Shown here: positions 25,530 to 33,435 of the stretch, one piece after another
Position numbering within the stretch: the stretch's first letter is position 1
Layout: the number at the start of each line of letters is the position of its first letter
Origin: Caulobacteraceae bacterium
GTDB lineage: Bacteria; Pseudomonadota; Alphaproteobacteria; Caulobacterales; Caulobacteraceae
Length of the DNA stretch: 64,000 nt
Assembly (NCBI GenBank): GCA_025450315.1
Contig: JANWHQ010000091.1
Location: 61,379 to 125,378, forward strand
Direction: 5' to 3'
The notes under the pieces: generated by a model
The model's database searches: none
What the model saw: the letters and a program-made list of their open reading frames with translations, nothing else
What the model was told of the DNA's origin: nothing
Translations under genes and position numbers: made by a program

Positions 25530-26257
25530 GGCTGGCCTGCGCCGATCGACGCGGGCGCGCCGATGACATAGCCGGCCCCTCTGATGGTCACGATGAGGGA
25601 GGCTTCGCCCGGGGCCTGGATCTTGCCGCGCAGCCGGCTCAGGTGGGTTTCGACGATGTTCGTCTGCGGGTCGAACTGGAATCCCCAGACCTTCTCAAGA
25701 AGCATCTTGCGCGTGACCACCTGTCCGGCGTTCAGCATCAGGAACTCCAGGAGCTTGAACTCGAGCGGCAGGAGCTCGATTTCCCGGCCTCCGCGGCGAA
25801 GGGTCCGGGCGAGCCTGTCCAATTGCAGGTGGCCCAGGCTGAGCGTCACCGGATCGCGCTGCCGGCCGGGACGCCGGGCGAGGGCGTTCAGGCGGGCGTT
25901 GAGTTCGGCGAAGGCGAATGGCTTCACCAAGTAATCGTCGCCGCCCGCATCGAGGCCGGCCACGCGATCGGCGATGGATCCAAGCGCGGTCAGGAACAGC
26001 GCCGGGGTGTCGAGCCCCTTGGCGCGCAACTCGGTCACCAGGCTCAGGCCGTCCAGCTCCGGCAGCATGCGGTCCACAATGAGCACGTCGAAGCCGCCTT
26101 GCGCCGCCAGCGCCAGTCCCTCGCGTCCCGCAGCCGCGCAGTCGACCCGCCAGCCGTTGGCCGAGAGACCTTCGCGAAGTCCCGAGGCGGTCGCCTCTTC
26201 GTCCTCGATAAGGAGCACGCGCCCCGCCGACGCCCGATCCGCTTTCGTGTCGGTCAT
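25526..26257 (-). CDS. OmpR-family response regulator
   Basis: A 243-residue regulator. The receiver (about 15-130) has the acidic pair LLIEDEEA, the phospho-acceptor Asp in VLIVDRMLPELDG and Lys in YLVKPFAF. The winged-helix output domain has the usual LTPLEFKLLEFL-like stretch (IELLPLEFKLLEFLM) and ends in the hairpin TIRGAGYVIG. The ATG at 26257 is chosen for GAGGGGAC directly upstream. It is transcribed away from the TonB-dependent receptor across a shared control region carrying TCTCAATC repeats, a likely target. The relation to QseB/TctD-type regulators is inferred from architecture. Confidence 0.94.
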   Translation of the reverse strand: MTDTKADRASAGRVLLIEDEEATASGLREGLSANGWRVDCAAAGREGLALAAQGGFDVLIVDRMLPELDGLSLVTELRAKGLDTPALFLTALGSIADRVAGLDAGGDDYLVKPFAFAELNARLNALARRPGRQRDPVTLSLGHLQLDRLARTLRRGGREIELLPLEFKLLEFLMLNAGQVVTRKMLLEKVWGFQFDPQTNIVETHLSRLRGKIQAPGEASLIVTIRGAGYVIGAPASIGAGQP

Positions 26258-26311
26258 CGTCCCCTCGGCAGGCAAAGCAAAAGGTCATCCGCTAACTCAC
26301 TTGGCCACGCA

Positions 26312-26345
26312 TCTCAATCCAAGAAAAGATTGAGAAATCTCAATC
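26312..26345. promoter_or_regulatory. Three TCTCAATC half-sites, candidate operator
   Basis: TCTCAATC occurs at 26312-26319, inverted as GATTGAGA at 26328-26335, and again direct at 26338-26345. The three lie in the 263-nt region between the response regulator and the TonB-dependent receptor, which are divergent. OmpR-type regulators bind repeated half-sites, so this may be where the adjacent regulator acts; that is inference. Confidence 0.5.
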
Positions 26346-26520
26346 TGCGCCAGCAGTCGGCAGGAAGAATAACCGGACAGACGGCTTTCGCAGCCGCGAC
26401 AGACACTTAGCCGACCGTGTAATAAAACCTTCAATATTCGGTTATGTAAACTTCACTTGAGGCGCTGCCGTACGATCCGGTGAAAGGCCCCCAATTGTGA
26501 CGAGGCAGAGGGGGCCTTCC

Positions 26521-28818
26521 ATGTTCAAGACGTCTTGCGGCGCGCCGCTGGTGCGAGGGGCGTGCACGTCGGTTGCGGCGCTTGCGGCGGCAGGCGCACT
26601 GTCCTTCGGCGGCGCAGCCTGCGCCGCGGAGTCCGGGCCGATAGCCACACAGGCGCCGGACGTGGCCGCCAAGGCGCCCGACGCTCCCGAGCTCGAGGAA
26701 GTGGTGATCTCGGCCCCCAAGGGAACGGCCGCCGCCCTGGCGCCGACCAAGGCCCCGCTGAACGCCATTCAGCCGACCTCGATCGTGACCCGCACCTTCA
26801 TCGAGGATTCGGTGGCGGACACTTCGGACTACACCGGGATCGTGACCGTTACGCCCAGCACCGCAGGCGTCGCCAGCAACGGCCCCGGTCTGAGCGAGAA
26901 GGACGCCACCATCCGCGGCTTCGGGGACGGTGAGTACAACGTCAGGTACGACGGCATCCCGTTCGGCGACACCAACGACCCGACCCACCACACCACCTCC
27001 TATTTCCCGGCCTCCACCACTGGCGCCGTCGAGGTGGACCGCGGTCCAGGGCGCGCCGGCGACCTCGGCCAGGCATCCTTCGGCGGCTCGATCGAGCTAT
27101 ATTCCCGCTCGTTGAGCGACGATCCCTACGCGCAGCAGAAGGCCACCTACGGCAGCTGGAACACGCGCAACTTCGTCACCACCCTGCAGAGCGGGCGGGT
27201 GGCGCAGCTCGGCGGGGCGAAGTTCACCGCCAATTTCCAGGAGCTGTGGTCCGACGGCGCGCTCAGCTACGCACACGTCCGCGAATTCAACCAGTTCGTG
27301 AAGATGGAGCTGCCGATCACCGACAATATCTCCCTGACGGCCCTGGCCACCCACAATTCCGGGAAGATCAACCAGCCGGACAATGACGGGATCACGCTCG
27401 CTCAGGAAGCCAAGTACGGCAAGAGCTTCTCGATGAGCAACGATCCGGCGCTGCCGACCTATTTCGGATACAATACTGTCACCAAGCACACCGACTTCGA
27501 GTACATCCGGCTGGCCGGACATCTGGCCCATGGGTTCAGCTTCGAGGAGACCGGCTACACCTACTCCTATAGAAACAGCACCCTATCGGCCACCGACACG
27601 ACGCAGTCGCTGCCGGACATGATCGCTGGAACCTATCCCGGATGGGGCACCAAGGCCGGGCCCAAGGGAAACGAGGACGTCGCCGGCTACGACAAGCTGA
27701 ACAGCTACCGCGTCTGGGGCGACATCGCGCGGGCGTCGCAGGACTTCGCTTTCGGCGGCGTCACCGGCCAGGCGCGCGCCGGCATCTGGTACGAGGTGGC
27801 CGTCACCCAGCGGCACCGTTACGACATCGACTGGACCCTGGGCGGCGCCCCCAATCCGATCGAGAAGCCGCCGGCGAGCGGACCGATCCCGCCTTCCGAC
27901 ATACAGTTCGTCGAGCATTCCGGCTGGACGCAGTATCAGCCCTTCCTGGATGTCGAGATCCATCCTCTGGCGGCGCTGAGCATCACGCCCGGGGTCAAGT
28001 ACCTGCACTTCACCCGCACGGTGGACGCGCCGGTCGCATCCAAGACGCGCCTCGTGGACTTCTCCTCCCAGGAGACCTTCCAGCGGACCACGCCCTACCT
28101 GAACGTCAACTATCGGGTCGACAGCCAGTGGTCGGTCTATGGGCAGTACGCCCAGGGCTTCCTGGTGCCGCCGCTCAAGGTGTTCTACGTCCCGCTGCCG
28201 AACGAGCACCCCGCCGTAAAGCCCCAGCTTTCGACCAATTACCAGCTCGGTGCGGTCTATAACGCCAATGATCTTACCTTCGATGCCGATGTGTACTACA
28301 TCCAGTTCACCAACAAGTTCGGAACGGTGGGTCCAAAGAGCAACAACTACTACGTCAACCTGCCCGGGACGGTGGTCTACAAGGGCGTGGAAGGCGAAGC
28401 GACCTATGCCATGCGCTTCGGTCTCGCCCTCTTCGCGAACGGCTCGGTGAACTCCGCCAAGGACGATACCGGAAATCAGATCAAAGAAGCGCCCGAATGG
28501 ACGGCCGCCCTGGGGCTTATCTACAAGGGGCACGGATTCACGGCTTCGATGATCAATAAGTTCGTGGGCCCCTCGTGGGCCGACAATGGCGAGCCGGCGG
28601 CCTACAAGATCAACGCCTACAACACGACCAATCTGGTCGTCGGTTACGATTTCGGACGGTTTAAGATCCAGGGTGGAATCTACAACCTGTTCGACAACCG
28701 CAACGTCACCGACATTTCGATCAACGACGGTCCCACGCCAAATCCGCTGGATAACCACGATCAATACTGGTGGCAGCCAGAGCGGAGCTTCCAGCTGACG
28801 CTGAGGGCGACGCTATAG
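26521..28818 (+). CDS. TonB-dependent outer membrane receptor
   Basis: A 765-residue receptor for active uptake across the outer membrane. The signal peptide spans about 1-36 (MFKTSCGAPLVRG then a hydrophobic core), followed by an Ala/Pro linker with LEEVVISAP (TonB-box-like), the plug domain (about 60-190, with EKDATIRGFGDGEYNVRYDG and VEVDRGPGRAGDLG) and a beta barrel that ends in SFQLTLRATL. The ATG at 26521 has GAGGGGG at 6 nt. It is divergent from a two-component system and followed by a class A acid phosphatase across a hairpin repeat. The ligand is unknown; a phosphorylated substrate cut by the phosphatase is a reasonable guess. Its stop codon is the first three bases of the repeat. 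Confidence 0.94.
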   Translation: MFKTSCGAPLVRGACTSVAALAAAGALSFGGAACAAESGPIATQAPDVAAKAPDAPELEEVVISAPKGTAAALAPTKAPLNAIQPTSIVTRTFIEDSVADTSDYTGIVTVTPSTAGVASNGPGLSEKDATIRGFGDGEYNVRYDGIPFGDTNDPTHHTTSYFPASTTGAVEVDRGPGRAGDLGQASFGGSIELYSRSLSDDPYAQQKATYGSWNTRNFVTTLQSGRVAQLGGAKFTANFQELWSDGALSYAHVREFNQFVKMELPITDNISLTALATHNSGKINQPDNDGITLAQEAKYGKSFSMSNDPALPTYFGYNTVTKHTDFEYIRLAGHLAHGFSFEETGYTYSYRNSTLSATDTTQSLPDMIAGTYPGWGTKAGPKGNEDVAGYDKLNSYRVWGDIARASQDFAFGGVTGQARAGIWYEVAVTQRHRYDIDWTLGGAPNPIEKPPASGPIPPSDIQFVEHSGWTQYQPFLDVEIHPLAALSITPGVKYLHFTRTVDAPVASKTRLVDFSSQETFQRTTPYLNVNYRVDSQWSVYGQYAQGFLVPPLKVFYVPLPNEHPAVKPQLSTNYQLGAVYNANDLTFDADVYYIQFTNKFGTVGPKSNNYYVNLPGTVVYKGVEGEATYAMRFGLALFANGSVNSAKDDTGNQIKEAPEWTAALGLIYKGHGFTASMINKFVGPSWADNGEPAAYKINAYNTTNLVVGYDFGRFKIQGGIYNLFDNRNVTDISINDGPTPNPLDNHDQYWWQPERSFQLTLRATL

Positions 28819-28978
28819 TGTGGCGAATCTGAAGTTCGCAAGATGATTGCGGCGGCGCTGATGCGAACTTCAAATTCGTGAACCACACTAGAAACATACA
28901 CTTGCTCGTGTCTTCTTTGGTTCCGAAGTTCGCTCGAGGCCACAAATGGCGCTTGCGAACTTCGCAACCGGGACACTA
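28816..28978. repeat. Two-unit palindromic repeat element with GAAGTTCGC cores
   Basis: The first unit, 28816-28890, is a near-perfect hairpin: TAGTGTGG at one end pairs with CCACACTA at the other, and GAAGTTCGC (28831-28839) pairs with GCGAACTTC (28863-28871). The second unit, to 28978, repeats the core pair (28925-28933 and 28955-28963) and ends in ACACTA, so the whole is bounded by TAGTGT/ACACTA. The TAG stop of the TonB receptor is its first three bases. It resembles REP-type dispersed elements; no coding capacity. Confidence 0.75.
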
Positions 28979-29071
28979 GCTGACGGCGGGGGCGATCCCC
29001 TCACTCGGCTCCGCCAAGGCGGCGTCCCCCCGCGACGCCGCCTTTCCTTTCCCAGCATGGAGCGGGTTCGA

Positions 29072-29797
29072 ATGAAGACTCCCGATCGCACGGTCACCAT
29101 TCTCGCGCTTGCTTCGCTGTTTTGCGCGGGCGCCGCCTTGGCCAAGCCGGACGGGCCGCCGGCGCAGCCGAAGTTCCTCACCGATGCGGAGGCGGATGTC
29201 GGCCTGGCGCTCGCCCCGCCCCCGGCCGAGGGATCCCCACGGGCCAGGCTGGAGCTTGCAGAGCTTCGACGGCTGCAGCGGCGGCGTACCGACGAGGATC
29301 GGAGCCAGTTCGCCTGGGACGACAGGCATAAGGATGGACAGGCCCTGATCGCGGCGCTTGGCCCGGGCTACGATCTAAAGCTCCTGCCGCAGACCGCTGC
29401 CCTGCTTGAAGACGTGCGGCACGACGAGAAGATCGTGGTCCGACGCGCCAAAAGCCATTTCCAGCGCCGGCGCCCGTGGATGGTCGACCGCAGCCTCCAG
29501 CCATGCCTCGGGCACAAGGACCAGGAGGACTCCTATCCCAGCGGACATGCCGCCATGGCCTTCTCGGTCGCCACGGTTCTGGCCGCCGCCGTTCCTGCCC
29601 GGCGACAGGCCCTCTATGCCCGGGCTCAGGCCTATGCGCGGGAGCGAGTGGTGTGCGCGCACCATTTTCCGAGCGACATCGCCGCCGGAAAGACCCTCGG
29701 CGACCAGATCGGCCAGGAGCTTCTCGCCAAGCCGTCGTTCCAGGCCGAGCTGCGCGCTGCGAGCCGAGAGCTGCGAAGCACCACTTTCCGGTCTTGA
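29072..29797 (+). CDS. Class A acid phosphatase (PAP2 superfamily), periplasmic
   Basis: A 241-residue exported phosphatase. The signal peptide is MKTPDRTVTILALASL with a cut near GAALA. All three PAP2 motifs are present: KSHFQRRRP (K-x6-RP), YPSGHAA (PSGH) and RERVVCAHHFPSD (R-x6-H-x3-D), so the vanadate-haloperoxidase-like active site is complete. These enzymes release phosphate from organic monoesters in the periplasm. The ATG at 29072 is preferred (GGAG at 9 nt). It lies downstream of the TonB receptor in the same direction, with the hairpin repeat between, and may be expressed with it. Confidence 0.93.
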   Translation: MKTPDRTVTILALASLFCAGAALAKPDGPPAQPKFLTDAEADVGLALAPPPAEGSPRARLELAELRRLQRRRTDEDRSQFAWDDRHKDGQALIAALGPGYDLKLLPQTAALLEDVRHDEKIVVRRAKSHFQRRRPWMVDRSLQPCLGHKDQEDSYPSGHAAMAFSVATVLAAAVPARRQALYARAQAYARERVVCAHHFPSDIAAGKTLGDQIGQELLAKPSFQAELRAASRELRSTTFRS

Positions 29798-29881
29798 GCC
29801 GCGGAGCCCAGGACGGCGACGCTTGCTCTGAGGGGCGGGCGCGCCGAGATAGGGCCTACCCTTTTCAGCATAAGACCGCAG

Positions 29882-31945
29882 ATGTCCCCCACGCCCGATC
29901 AGACTCTGTTCGCCGCACCCAGCCCTCTTCCCTACCAGGCCCCGCCGTTCGACCGGATCACCGACGCCGATTTCCGTCCGGCGCTGGAGGAGGGGATGCG
30001 CCGCCAGCGCGCCGAGCTGGAGCTGATCGCCGCCGATCCGGCCCCGCCCAGCTTCGAGAACACCATCGTGGCGCTCGAGCGCTCGGGCCAGATGCTGTCG
30101 CGCGCCAGCCATGTCTTCAGCGCTCTGACCGCGGCCAACACCAACGACACGCTGCAGGAGATCGAGATCGCGCTGGCGCCGCGACTGGCCGCCCATAGCG
30201 ACGCCATCTATCTGGACCAGCGGCTGTTCGGCCGGGTGAAAGCCGTCCACGACCAGCTGGACGACCTTCCGCTCGGCCCCGAGGCGCGCCAGCTGGTGAA
30301 GGTGACCTGGCAGGCCTTCGAGCGCGCCGGCGCCGGCCTGCCGGAGGCCGCCCGGACCCGGCTGATGGCCCTGAACGAGACCATCTCGACGCTGCAGACC
30401 ACCCTGGAGCAGAAGCTGCTGGCGGGCGCCAAGGCCGGCGCCTTCGTGGTCGACGACGCGGCCCAGCTCGCCGGGCTCGGCCCCCAGGAGATCGCCGCCG
30501 CCGCCCATGACGCCAAGGCGCGCGGGCTGGACGGCAAGTGGTCGCTGCCCCTGTTCAACACCACCCAGCAGCCGGCGCTGGCCAGGCTGGAAGACCGCTC
30601 CGTGCGCGAGGCGCTGTTCGTGCGCGCCTGGAACCGGGCCGAGCGCGGCGACGACCACGACACCCGCGCGGTGATCTCCGAGATCGCCTCGTTGAGGGCC
30701 GAGAAGGCGGGGCTGCTCGGGCATGGCAGCTTCGCCGCCTTTGCGCTGCAGGACCAGATGGCGGCCACGCCCGAGGCGGTCGAGGGTTTCCTCGACCAGC
30801 TGACCGGCCCGGCCCGCGCGGCCATCGAAGCGGAAGCCCTGGAGCTGCAGGCCCTGATCGCCGCCGAGGGGCAGAACTTCGAGCTCAAGCCCTGGGACTG
30901 GGAGCGCTACGCCGAACGGCTGCGCAAGCGGAAATACGATCTGAACCAGGAGGAGCTGAAGCCCTACATGGAGCTGGGCCGGGTGCTGCGGGACGGCCTG
31001 TTCCATGTGGCCGAGCGGCTCTACGGCATCGTGCTGAAGCCGCGCACCGACCTGCCGGTCTATCACCCCGACGTCACCGTGCATGAGGTGTTCAATCAGG
31101 ACGGCTCGGCCATCGGCTTGATCTATTTCGATTTCTTCAAGCGCGACAACAAGGCCGGCGGGGCCTGGATGGGCAATTTCGTCGACCAGTCCCGGCTCCT
31201 GGGGACCAAGCCGGTGGTCTACAATGTCTGCAACTTCACCAAGCCCGCGGCCGGGCAGCCGGCGCTGCTGAGCCTGATGGAGGTGACCACCCTGTTCCAC
31301 GAGTTCGGCCACGCCCTGCACGGTCTCTTCGCCGACCAGGACTATCCGAGCCTGTCGGGGACCAGCGTGGCGCGCGACTTCGTCGAGCTGCCGTCCCAGT
31401 TCAACGAGCACTGGGCGCTGCATCCGGACGTGCTGAAGCGCTACGCCGTCCATCACCGGACCGGCGAGCCCATGCCCGAGGCCCTGGCCGGCAAGATCTC
31501 CACCGTCGCCCGTTTCAACCAGGCCTATTCCATCGGCGAGGTGCTGGCCGCGGCGCGGCTGGACATGCAGTGGCACGCCATCGCGCCCGACGCGCCCGTC
31601 CAGGATGTCGACGCCTTCGAGGCCGAGGCGCTGAGGGCCGCCGGCGTGGACTTCGAGGCGACGCCGCCGCGTTATCGCACCAGCTACTTCAAGCACGTCT
31701 GGGGCGGCGGCTACGCGGCCGGCTATTACGCCTACCTCTGGGCCGAGATGCTGGACGTGGACGCCTACCACTGGTTCCTCGAGCACGGCGGGCTCACCCG
31801 CGAGAACGGCCAGAGGTTCCGCGACCTGATCCTCTCGCGCGGCCACACAGGCGATTACGGCGAGATGTTCCGCGCCTTCTACGGCAAGGATCCCGAGATC
31901 GGGCCCCTGTTGGAGCACCGGGGCCTCAAGACCGCGTCCGCCTGA
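29882..31945 (+). CDS. dcp: M3 family metallopeptidase (peptidyl-dipeptidase Dcp-like)
   Basis: A 687-residue zinc peptidase of the thimet oligopeptidase family. The zinc motif is HEFGH at residues 473-477 with the third ligand Glu in ELPSQFNEHW about 25 residues later. The fold is mostly helical; YNVCNFTKP and YAAGYYAYLWAEMLD are conserved in Dcp-type enzymes. It cleaves dipeptides from the C-termini of short peptides. There is no signal peptide, so it is probably cytosolic and processes peptides brought in by transporters. The length matches Dcp (about 680). dcp versus prlC (oligopeptidase A) is not fully certain, but the motifs favour Dcp. Confidence 0.92.
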   Translation: MSPTPDQTLFAAPSPLPYQAPPFDRITDADFRPALEEGMRRQRAELELIAADPAPPSFENTIVALERSGQMLSRASHVFSALTAANTNDTLQEIEIALAPRLAAHSDAIYLDQRLFGRVKAVHDQLDDLPLGPEARQLVKVTWQAFERAGAGLPEAARTRLMALNETISTLQTTLEQKLLAGAKAGAFVVDDAAQLAGLGPQEIAAAAHDAKARGLDGKWSLPLFNTTQQPALARLEDRSVREALFVRAWNRAERGDDHDTRAVISEIASLRAEKAGLLGHGSFAAFALQDQMAATPEAVEGFLDQLTGPARAAIEAEALELQALIAAEGQNFELKPWDWERYAERLRKRKYDLNQEELKPYMELGRVLRDGLFHVAERLYGIVLKPRTDLPVYHPDVTVHEVFNQDGSAIGLIYFDFFKRDNKAGGAWMGNFVDQSRLLGTKPVVYNVCNFTKPAAGQPALLSLMEVTTLFHEFGHALHGLFADQDYPSLSGTSVARDFVELPSQFNEHWALHPDVLKRYAVHHRTGEPMPEALAGKISTVARFNQAYSIGEVLAAARLDMQWHAIAPDAPVQDVDAFEAEALRAAGVDFEATPPRYRTSYFKHVWGGGYAAGYYAYLWAEMLDVDAYHWFLEHGGLTRENGQRFRDLILSRGHTGDYGEMFRAFYGKDPEIGPLLEHRGLKTASA

Positions 31946-31951
31946 ATCGGC

Positions 31952-32128
31952 TCAGGGCGGCGGGTCTTCCTCGAGCCGGCGGCGCAACGTCTCGAACAGG
32001 GCCTGCATGTCCTTGCGGATACGGCGCCTGGTCAGATCGTCCTTGGCGGCGTCCAGCCGGCGCCAGTCCTCCCGGATGTCGTCCAGCAACCGGTCGAATT
32101 CGGCCCCGGGGCCTTGGTCGTCGCTCAT
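31952..32128 (-). CDS. Small charged helical protein, unknown function
   Basis: A 58-residue protein, MSDDQGPGAEFDRLL onward, ending EEDPPP. It is almost entirely helical and highly charged, with heptad-like Leu and Arg spacing (LTRRRIRKDMQALFETLRRR). It converges with the M3 peptidase gene (stops 6 nt apart). A GGGGG stretch lies a few bases before the ATG. No family recognised. The acidic start and amphipathic helix make it a credible small gene. Confidence 0.6.
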   Translation of the reverse strand: MSDDQGPGAEFDRLLDDIREDWRRLDAAKDDLTRRRIRKDMQALFETLRRRLEEDPPP

Positions 32129-32350
32129 TGGGGCCCCCGAGAACCCGCCGCGGCTCGGAAAATTGCGAATTTATTACAGAACATTGCGAGTCGAAAGACC
32201 GTGCTCAGGTTGCCGCCGTCACTCCGCTTTGGAGGAAGGTGGAGCCCCTCGACGAGGGGGGTGGGGGCGGGTGTGAAGGGCTCCGCGGCTCCTAACCAAC
32301 GATCGCCGTCGGAGTTCCCATGGCCGAGCTTGCCGGCGCCGGCGGCGATG
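32129..32350. other. Intergenic region between small gene and cyo operon
   Basis: A 222-nt non-coding stretch. It is AT-rich at 32160-32190, where ATTGCGA is repeated about 20 nt apart. Further along, CCCCTC (32245-32250) pairs with GAGGGG (32254-32259), a short hairpin that could end the cyo transcript. No gene seen. Confidence 0.4.
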
Positions 32351-32779
32351 TTACCGCTGCATGTCCATGACCTGGTTCATCGAGGGCATGTGGCTGTTCA
32401 GATTGGCCATGATCCACAACGAGCCGGCGATGATCAGGAAGACGATCAGCACCCCGAAGGCCAGGGCCAGGACGTTGTTGGTGTTGTCCGGGCCGGTGGT
32501 GATGTGCAGGAAGAACACCAGGTGCACGCCCATCTGGGAGATCGCCAGCACGATCAGCAAGGTGGGGATCGAGGGCGCCCAGATTAGGTCGGAATGGACG
32601 AACAGGAAGGAGGCCGCCGTCAGGCCCGCCGCCAGCAGCAGGCCGATGATGTAGCCACGGGCGCCCTGGGCGACGCCGGTGCCGTCCAGCCTCTCGTCGC
32701 CGGGCGCGATGTCTTCGCCGGACAGGGCCTGTTCGTTTTCGGCCGGATGGCTGAACCGGGTCTCGTCGCTGGTGCTCAT
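32351..32779 (-). CDS. cyoD: Cytochrome bo-type ubiquinol oxidase subunit IV
   Basis: A 142-residue membrane protein with three helices (YIIGLLLAAGLTAASFLFV, TLLIVLAISQMGVHLVFFLH and VLALAFGVLIVFLIIAGSLWI). The HxxFFLHI segment is the CyoD signature. It is an accessory subunit that helps assemble the oxidase. The start overlaps the cyoC stop (ATGA) and it is the last gene of the operon. An unusually long acidic N-terminal tail (about 35 residues) precedes the first helix. No cyoE (haem O synthase) follows. Confidence 0.93.
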   Translation of the reverse strand: MSTSDETRFSHPAENEQALSGEDIAPGDERLDGTGVAQGARGYIIGLLLAAGLTAASFLFVHSDLIWAPSIPTLLIVLAISQMGVHLVFFLHITTGPDNTNNVLALAFGVLIVFLIIAGSLWIMANLNSHMPSMNQVMDMQR

Positions 32780-33435
32780 GAGATCACGCCCAGAAGGTAG
32801 ACGACGGTGAACAGGGCCACCCAAATGATGTCCAGCGCGTGCCAGAACAGCGCAAAGCACATCATCCGGCGCAGGATGTCGGGCCGGAATCCCTTGGCGA
32901 ACACCTGGGCCATCATGGTCAGCAGCCACAGCAGCCCGGCGGTGACGTGCACGCCGTGGCAGCCCACCAAGCTGAAGAAGGCCGAGAGGAAGGCGCTGCG
33001 CTGGGGCCCCGCGCCGATGGAGACCAGATGGGCGAACTCCAGGCCTTCCAGCGCCAGGAAGGCGGTCCCCAGCACGAAGGTCACCGCCATCGCCGAGTAG
33101 AACTTGATGGGATAGTGGGCGTAGGCCGCCAGGCTCGCCAGGCCGCAGGAGAAGCTGGAGGCGAGAAGGCAGGCCGTCTCCATCTGCACCGTGTTCAGGT
33201 CGAACAGCTGGCGCGCCGTGGGCCCTCCGGCGGTCGCCCCGTGCAGCACCGCATAGGCGGCGAAGAAGCACGAGAACATCACGATGTCGGACAGCAGGAA
33301 GATCCAGAAGCCGTAGCCGACGACGATGCGGACGGGCGCCGGGCCGCCGCCGCCATGTCCAGGCGCGTCGCGATGATGGCCGTGGCCGACGAGATTGGGG
33401 TCGGCGCGTTCGATGTCGGGATGGATGGCGGTCAT
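32776..33435 (-). CDS. cyoC: Cytochrome bo-type ubiquinol oxidase subunit III
   Basis: A 219-residue membrane protein with five helices, the CyoC number (cytochrome c oxidase subunit III has seven). The motif [18 protein letters not shown] is diagnostic, and the C-terminus [19 protein letters not shown] is typical. The N-terminal tail is rich in His and Gly ([15 protein letters not shown]). It overlaps both cyoB and cyoD by ATGA, so the operon is translationally coupled. Confidence 0.95.
   Translation of the reverse strand: MTAIHPDIERADPNLVGHGHHRDAPGHGGGGPAPVRIVVGYGFWIFLLSDIVMFSCFFAAYAVLHGATAGGPTARQLFDLNTVQMETACLLASSFSCGLASLAAYAHYPIKFYSAMAVTFVLGTAFLALEGLEFAHLVSIGAGPQRSAFLSAFFSLVGCHGVHVTAGLLWLLTMMAQVFAKGFRPDILRRMMCFALFWHALDIIWVALFTVVYLLGVIS

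Noticed and set aside
28761..29181. Minus-strand open frames across the palindromic repeat.
   Set aside because: They arise from the hairpin sequence itself, lack ribosome sites and overlap the receptor and phosphatase ends.
29375..31918. An 847-codon open frame antisense to the M3 peptidase.
   Set aside because: It contains no known motif and mirrors the codon bias of the real gene, which has HEFGH and a normal length.
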